Assembly: GCA_015489055.1 (NCBI GenBank)
Contig: WFMO01000253.1
Location: 1 to 19,068, forward strand
Source of the DNA: Helicobacteraceae bacterium
GTDB taxonomy: Bacteria; Campylobacterota; Campylobacteria; Campylobacterales; Sulfurimonadaceae
DNA: 19,068 nucleotides
Direction of reading: 5' to 3'
Shown here: in pieces, positions 14,968 to 19,068 of the stretch
Layout of the letters: every line of letters begins with the position of its first letter
How positions within the stretch are numbered: the first letter of the stretch is position 1
Made by a program: the position numbers and the translations under genes
Notes under the pieces: model-generated
Seen by the model: only the letters and a program-made list of their open reading frames with translations
Database searches by the model: none
Told to the model about the DNA's origin: nothing

Positions 14968-16392
14968 ATGAAAATAAAATTACACAATAAAGCAATTTCA
15001 GAAATATCCAGCGATATAGAGATTGTGTTATTGGATGAGACAGCATATAAACTACATCAAGATTTTAAGACACTGCAAGCAGCCGGTTTTGAAGCTAATG
15101 ATGATAATATATGTTTATTACATGAGTCTAAGAAATTATTTGTGGGCTTAAAAAGTTATTCTTCTAAGAGCCTTCGAAGTGCACTTACAACGGCTGTTAA
15201 AACTTTAAAAAAAACAAACTACAAATCAGCTAAAATTAATGCAGTATCACATAAAAATATTGCAGCAATGACAGAAGGAGTGATACTTGGCGGGTATAGC
15301 TTTAATGAATATAAATCATCTATTAAAAAAAATAAATTTGCTCAAGTCAATATATCATCCAATAATCTTGATTTTGTTAAATTACAAAAAAATTTTAATG
15401 ATGCTTTGATAACCGCAAAAGCTACTAACTTTACTAGAGATCTGGTAAACACAACACCACAAGACTTAAATCCTAAAATATTTGCCCAAATAGCCCATGA
15501 CTTAGCTAAAGAAAATAATTTTACGTGCAATATTTTAGATGAAGCCGATTTAGAAAATGAATCTATGAATGCTATGCTAGCCGTCGGTCGGGCATCTATA
15601 AATAAATCTCATCTTATACATGTAAGCTATAAGCCTGAAAATCCCAAATACGTAATATCATTAGTTGGTAAAGGTCTTACTTATGATAGTGGTGGTCTTA
15701 GTTTAAAACCCGCCACGTCTATGGTTACTATGAAGCTTGACAAATCAGGAGGATGTGCGGTGCTAGGTATTTTAAAAGCCGCCAGTGAGCTTGAGCTTGA
15801 TATAGAAATTCACGGATTTATCGGTGCGGTTGAAAATATGATTGGTGGCGATGCTTATAAGCCTGATGATATATTAACATCAAGAAGCGGAACAACTATT
15901 GAAGTAAGAAATACTGATGCTGAGGGAAGGCTTGTGCTTGCTGATGTTTTATCTTATGCGCAGGAGAAAGTCGATTCGGATTATCTCTTTGATTTTGCCA
16001 CACTTACCGGCGCATGTATGGTCGCACTCGGTCAATACACAACAGGTGTTATGGGACACTCAAACAGTTTAAAACATATAATCTCAAAAGCGGCAAAAGA
16101 TTCAGGTGAGCTTGTAGGCACATTACCATTTAACGAACATCTTGAAAAGTTATTAAAAAGTGAAATAGCAGATATTTCAAACGTTGCATCAAAACCATAC
16201 GGAGGTGCGATAACGGCAGCTTTATTTTTAGATAAATTTATTAAAGATGAATATAAAAACAAATGGCTGCATTTTGATATAGCGGGTTCGGCATATACAG
16301 AAACTCCATGGGATTGCAACTCGTACGGCGGTACCGGCGCAGGAGTGAGACTGATGTTAAAATTTTTAACAACGATTAGTGAGGAGAATTAA
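14968..16392 (+). CDS. pepA: Cytosolic leucyl aminopeptidase (M17 family)
   Basis: This di-metal enzyme removes N-terminal residues from peptides. The 474-residue product has a variable N-terminal domain (about 1-150) and the catalytic domain with metal ligands Lys235 and Asp240 in VGKGLTYDSGG, Asp258 in MKLDKSGG, and Asp317 and Glu319 in the signature NTDAEGRLVLADVL. All expected ligands are present. A 32-base spacer follows trpB, with AAGGAT about 7 bases before the ATG. E. coli PepA also acts as a DNA-binding protein in recombination and transcription; whether this one does cannot be told. Confidence 0.95.
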   Translation: MKIKLHNKAISEISSDIEIVLLDETAYKLHQDFKTLQAAGFEANDDNICLLHESKKLFVGLKSYSSKSLRSALTTAVKTLKKTNYKSAKINAVSHKNIAAMTEGVILGGYSFNEYKSSIKKNKFAQVNISSNNLDFVKLQKNFNDALITAKATNFTRDLVNTTPQDLNPKIFAQIAHDLAKENNFTCNILDEADLENESMNAMLAVGRASINKSHLIHVSYKPENPKYVISLVGKGLTYDSGGLSLKPATSMVTMKLDKSGGCAVLGILKAASELELDIEIHGFIGAVENMIGGDAYKPDDILTSRSGTTIEVRNTDAEGRLVLADVLSYAQEKVDSDYLFDFATLTGACMVALGQYTTGVMGHSNSLKHIISKAAKDSGELVGTLPFNEHLEKLLKSEIADISNVASKPYGGAITAALFLDKFIKDEYKNKWLHFDIAGSAYTETPWDCNSYGGTGAGVRLMLKFLTTISEEN

Positions 16393-17493
16393 ATGGGATT
16401 AGCTATCGGTCTAGTAGGACTTCCAAATGTCGGAAAATCAACGACTTTTAACGCTTTGACAAAAGCTCAAAATGCAGAAGCAGCCAACTATCCGTTTTGT
16501 ACTATTGAGCCAAACAAAGCAGTGGTACCCGTTCCTGATGAGCGTTTAATAGAGTTATCTAAAATTGTTAATCCACAGCGCATACAATACTCAACATTAG
16601 ATTTTGTAGATATCGCAGGTCTTGTTAAGGGAGCTAGCAAGGGTGAAGGACTGGGCAATAAATTTTTATCAAACATACGAGAAACAGAAGTTATTTTACA
16701 GATAGTTAGATGTTTTGAGGATGAAAATATAGTTCATACCGAAGGAAATATTGACCCTCTAAGAGATATTGAGATAATCGAAACAGAGCTTATTTTAGCA
16801 GATATTGAGGCATTGTCAAATAAAATCACACGCTTGCAAAAACAGGCCAAAAGCGATAAAACTGCCAAAGCGATGGTTGCATATGCCGAAGAATTAATGG
16901 AATTTTTAGCCGATGGTAATTTAGCACGCAGTTTTAATGACAATACCAATGAACTTTTTATAGAATTAAATAAAGACCTAAGGCTTTTAACATCAAAAGA
17001 GATGATTTATGGAGTAAATGTAGATGAAGATGGTTTGCTTGAAGATAATGAGTTTGTAAAAACAGTCAAACAACATGCAAAAGAGGTGGATTGTGAAGTT
17101 ATTAAACTGTGTGCCAAAATTGAAGAGGAGCTAGTAGGCCTGGATGATGATGAGGCACAGGAATTTTTAGATGATTTGGGAGTTAAAGAATCAGGTCTTG
17201 CTCAGATAATCCGCAAAGGCTTTGATAAACTTGGTCTTATGAGTTATTTTACGGCGGGTGTTAAAGAAGTTAGATCTTGGACAATTACAAAAGAGACTAC
17301 TGCTCCAAAGGCAGCCGCGGTTATACATAATGACTTCGAAAAAGGTTTTATTCGCGCAGAAGTTATCTCATATGATGATTTTATAACTTATGGCGGCGAA
17401 GCAAAAGCCAAAGAAGCCGGCAAAATGCGCTTAGAGGGTAAAGAGTATATTGTACAAGATGGTGATGTTATGCATTTTAGATTTAATGTTTAA
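16393..17493 (+). CDS. ychF: YchF/Ola1-type ribosome-associated ATPase
   Basis: This 366-residue P-loop protein of the Obg-related group has the P-loop GLPNVGKST at residues 9-17, the switch block DFVDIAGLVKGASKGEGLGN, a helical insertion (about 130-200), NVDED where GTPases have NKxD (as in YchF, which prefers ATP), and a C-terminal TGS domain ending KEYIVQDGDVMHFRFNV. YchF binds ribosomes and affects stress responses. Its ATG directly follows the pepA TAA, with GGAGA inside the pepA end. Its last 11 bases overlap the end of the convergent PAS-GGDEF-EAL gene, leaving no room for an intergenic terminator. Confidence 0.96.
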   Translation: MGLAIGLVGLPNVGKSTTFNALTKAQNAEAANYPFCTIEPNKAVVPVPDERLIELSKIVNPQRIQYSTLDFVDIAGLVKGASKGEGLGNKFLSNIRETEVILQIVRCFEDENIVHTEGNIDPLRDIEIIETELILADIEALSNKITRLQKQAKSDKTAKAMVAYAEELMEFLADGNLARSFNDNTNELFIELNKDLRLLTSKEMIYGVNVDEDGLLEDNEFVKTVKQHAKEVDCEVIKLCAKIEEELVGLDDDEAQEFLDDLGVKESGLAQIIRKGFDKLGLMSYFTAGVKEVRSWTITKETTAPKAAAVIHNDFEKGFIRAEVISYDDFITYGGEAKAKEAGKMRLEGKEYIVQDGDVMHFRFNV

Positions 17494-19068
17494 ACTCACC
17501 GATAAGCTTCTTTGCGGGCTTGCTAAATAGATACCCTTGTGAGTAATCGATACTAAGCTTTTTGACTACATCCTGAACATTATGACTATGTACAAATTCT
17601 GCAATACATTGTATTTTAGCATTTTTGGCAAAATATACGATTGATTTGACAATTTCATAGCTTTTTTTATCGGTATCAATATTTTTAATATATTTAGCAT
17701 CAATTTTTAAAAAATCTATCTCCAAATCTAAAACTCTTTCAAAATTTGAATATTCACTTCCAAAATCATCAATAGCCAGCTTATATCCATCCTCTTTTAT
17801 GGAAATGAGCTGTTTAAGATTATCTTCTTTTCCTGCTGAGCTGACACCTTCTAGTATCTCTAAAATTACACGACTGTGCTTGATACCGTACTCTTTAGAT
17901 TTGATATTAAGATACTCTTGAAGGTATTGTAAATCTAGATCATCTTCTGTGATATTAATAGAAAACTTATAACTGTTGTTAGACATAATCTCAAAACTTT
18001 TATCTATCATAATTTTAGTAATTTCAGGAAGCATTCCAGATAGTTTTGCTATCTGTAAAAACTTATAGGGAGCGATAATATCGCCACTCATTTCTATGCG
18101 TACAAGTGATTCATATTTATCGATTTTATTGGTTTTATTATCTAAAATACCCTGAAAATATGGAACAAGCATATCAAATTTTATAGCATCATGCAAAATA
18201 TTATTGTACTTTATAAATTCCTCTCTTTGCTGCTTGTCAATTGCCGTTGTTCTTTTATCAAAGATAACCATCTGATTTTTACCCGCATCCTTAGCTTTTT
18301 TGAGCGCTAAAGCTGAATTTTGTAATGAGACATCATCATCTAAGGAGATACCATATGAAAATGATATATTTAAAGATATATTGTCAATAGTAAAAGTCAG
18401 TTTTGAAAAAATTTTTTTTAAGTCATTAATCTTATCATATATGGTTAAATTTGTTTCATTGCAAATTATGGCAAATTCATCAGAGTTGATTCTAAAAATA
18501 TTTTCGTTGTCATTGCTCATATTTTTCAAATCTCTAATAATAGCTTTTAGAAGTTCGTCACCGACTTCAAAGCCATATGCAAGATTAATATAACTAAAGT
18601 TATCAATATTTAGCAGTACTAAAGAAGAAAATTTATGCGGTTTACTTAACAATAATTCCAAATATTTTTTATTATACACACCTGTTAGTTCATCATGAAA
18701 TGCTGTGTATTGCAGTTTTGCCTGAATTTGTTTAAGTTCTGATATGTCAGCAAATTCTGCAAAATAATTCTCTACCGATCCATCGGTCTTTTTAATAGCA
18801 CTAATATTTAGCCACTGAGTCAACAAGCTTCCATCTTTTTTGCGATTTACAATCTCTCCGCCGTAATGCCCATTTTCTAAAATATTACGCCACATATTTT
18901 TATAAAATCGTTTATTATGCTTACCTGAAGCAAATATTTTTGGATCTTGTCCTAAGACTTCATCCTTTTTGTAGCCTAAAATCTCTGTAAAAGCATTATT
19001 TATTTCAATGATTTTATTGTTTTTATCTGTGATAAATAGGCCTTCATTAGTGTTTTCCAAAGCCGTGG
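17483..19068 (-). CDS. PAS-GGDEF-EAL cyclic-di-GMP protein, 5' end beyond window
   Basis: Residue numbers here count from a TTG at 19060, but the frame stays open to the edge and reads TALENTNEGLFITD, a normal start of a PAS fold, so the gene very likely continues upstream. The PAS domain covers about residues 1-110. A GGDEF-type domain (about 115-275) keeps FHDELTGVYN, but its signature is NSDEF at 192-196 instead of GGDEF, and no RxxD inhibitory site precedes it. The EAL domain (about 285-522) has ESL at 317-319 for EAL and keeps NIT, LEILE, IDDFGS, LKID, AEFV and SQGY. The metal ligands and general base are therefore present, and phosphodiesterase activity is more likely than cyclase activity. 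It converges on ychF. Confidence 0.92.
   Translation of the reverse strand, partial: TALENTNEGLFITDKNNKIIEINNAFTEILGYKKDEVLGQDPKIFASGKHNKRFYKNMWRNILENGHYGGEIVNRKKDGSLLTQWLNISAIKKTDGSVENYFAEFADISELKQIQAKLQYTAFHDELTGVYNKKYLELLLSKPHKFSSLVLLNIDNFSYINLAYGFEVGDELLKAIIRDLKNMSNDNENIFRINSDEFAIICNETNLTIYDKINDLKKIFSKLTFTIDNISLNISFSYGISLDDDVSLQNSALALKKAKDAGKNQMVIFDKRTTAIDKQQREEFIKYNNILHDAIKFDMLVPYFQGILDNKTNKIDKYESLVRIEMSGDIIAPYKFLQIAKLSGMLPEITKIMIDKSFEIMSNNSYKFSINITEDDLDLQYLQEYLNIKSKEYGIKHSRVILEILEGVSSAGKEDNLKQLISIKEDGYKLAIDDFGSEYSNFERVLDLEIDFLKIDAKYIKNIDTDKKSYEIVKSIVYFAKNAKIQCIAEFVHSHNVQDVVKKLSIDYSQGYLFSKPAKKLIGEFKH

Overview
This window is an AT-rich (about one-third G+C by eye), densely packed bacterial segment. 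The gene content and protein style point to a free-living member of the Campylobacterota, most like Sulfurimonas and relatives: short spacers, lysine- and isoleucine-rich proteins, and a long housekeeping cluster running folD, lepB, M50 protease, rpiB, apt, trpB, pepA, ychF. The genus assignment is inference from family resemblance; no database was searched. I see no tRNA, rRNA, CRISPR array, insertion sequence, phage gene or confident intrinsic terminator. No stretch longer than about 170 bases lacks a gene.

Layout. (1) 1-639, minus: 5' half of hemL (tetrapyrrole synthesis), cut by the window edge. (2) 640-709: a compact divergent promoter with a perfect 16-bp inverted repeat, each arm carrying a TATAAT box. 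(3) 710-1633, plus: a TonB-like protein with a lysine-rich hexapeptide repeat linker. (4) 1804-3543, plus: a two-domain acyltransferase of the OlsF type (PlsC-like plus GNAT-like), a candidate bifunctional ornithine-lipid synthase. (5) 8452-3546, minus: a complete drug-efflux operon in the order tetR, emrA-like adaptor, emrB-like MFS pump, tolC-like outer-membrane channel. A TetR-type operator sits in front of it, and the channel has a C-terminal SH3b-like extension. (6) 9780-8520, minus: a small monoheme cytochrome c overlapping a CitE/HpcH-like lyase. (7) 9843-17493, plus: the nine-gene housekeeping run folD to ychF, tightly spaced and probably one transcript. (8) 19068-17483, minus: a PAS-GGDEF-EAL cyclic-di-GMP protein, cut by the window edge, whose tail overlaps the tail of ychF.

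How the parts work together. The efflux genes encode every layer of a tripartite exporter plus its likely repressor, so they form one self-contained unit. The housekeeping run combines one-carbon metabolism (FolD), envelope proteolysis (LepB, site-2 protease), sugar-phosphate and nucleotide salvage (RpiB, Apt), tryptophan synthesis (TrpB), peptide turnover (PepA) and a ribosome-associated ATPase (YchF). This looks like a growth-linked operon rather than a pathway operon.

Most of the window is ordinary core genome. The points most worth a second look are the TolC-SH3b fusion, the OlsF-type fusion, the mirror-image hemL/tonB promoter and its resemblance to the folD promoter, and the repeat-built basic linker of the TonB-like protein. 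I did not find convincing evidence of a wholly new defence or mobile system.
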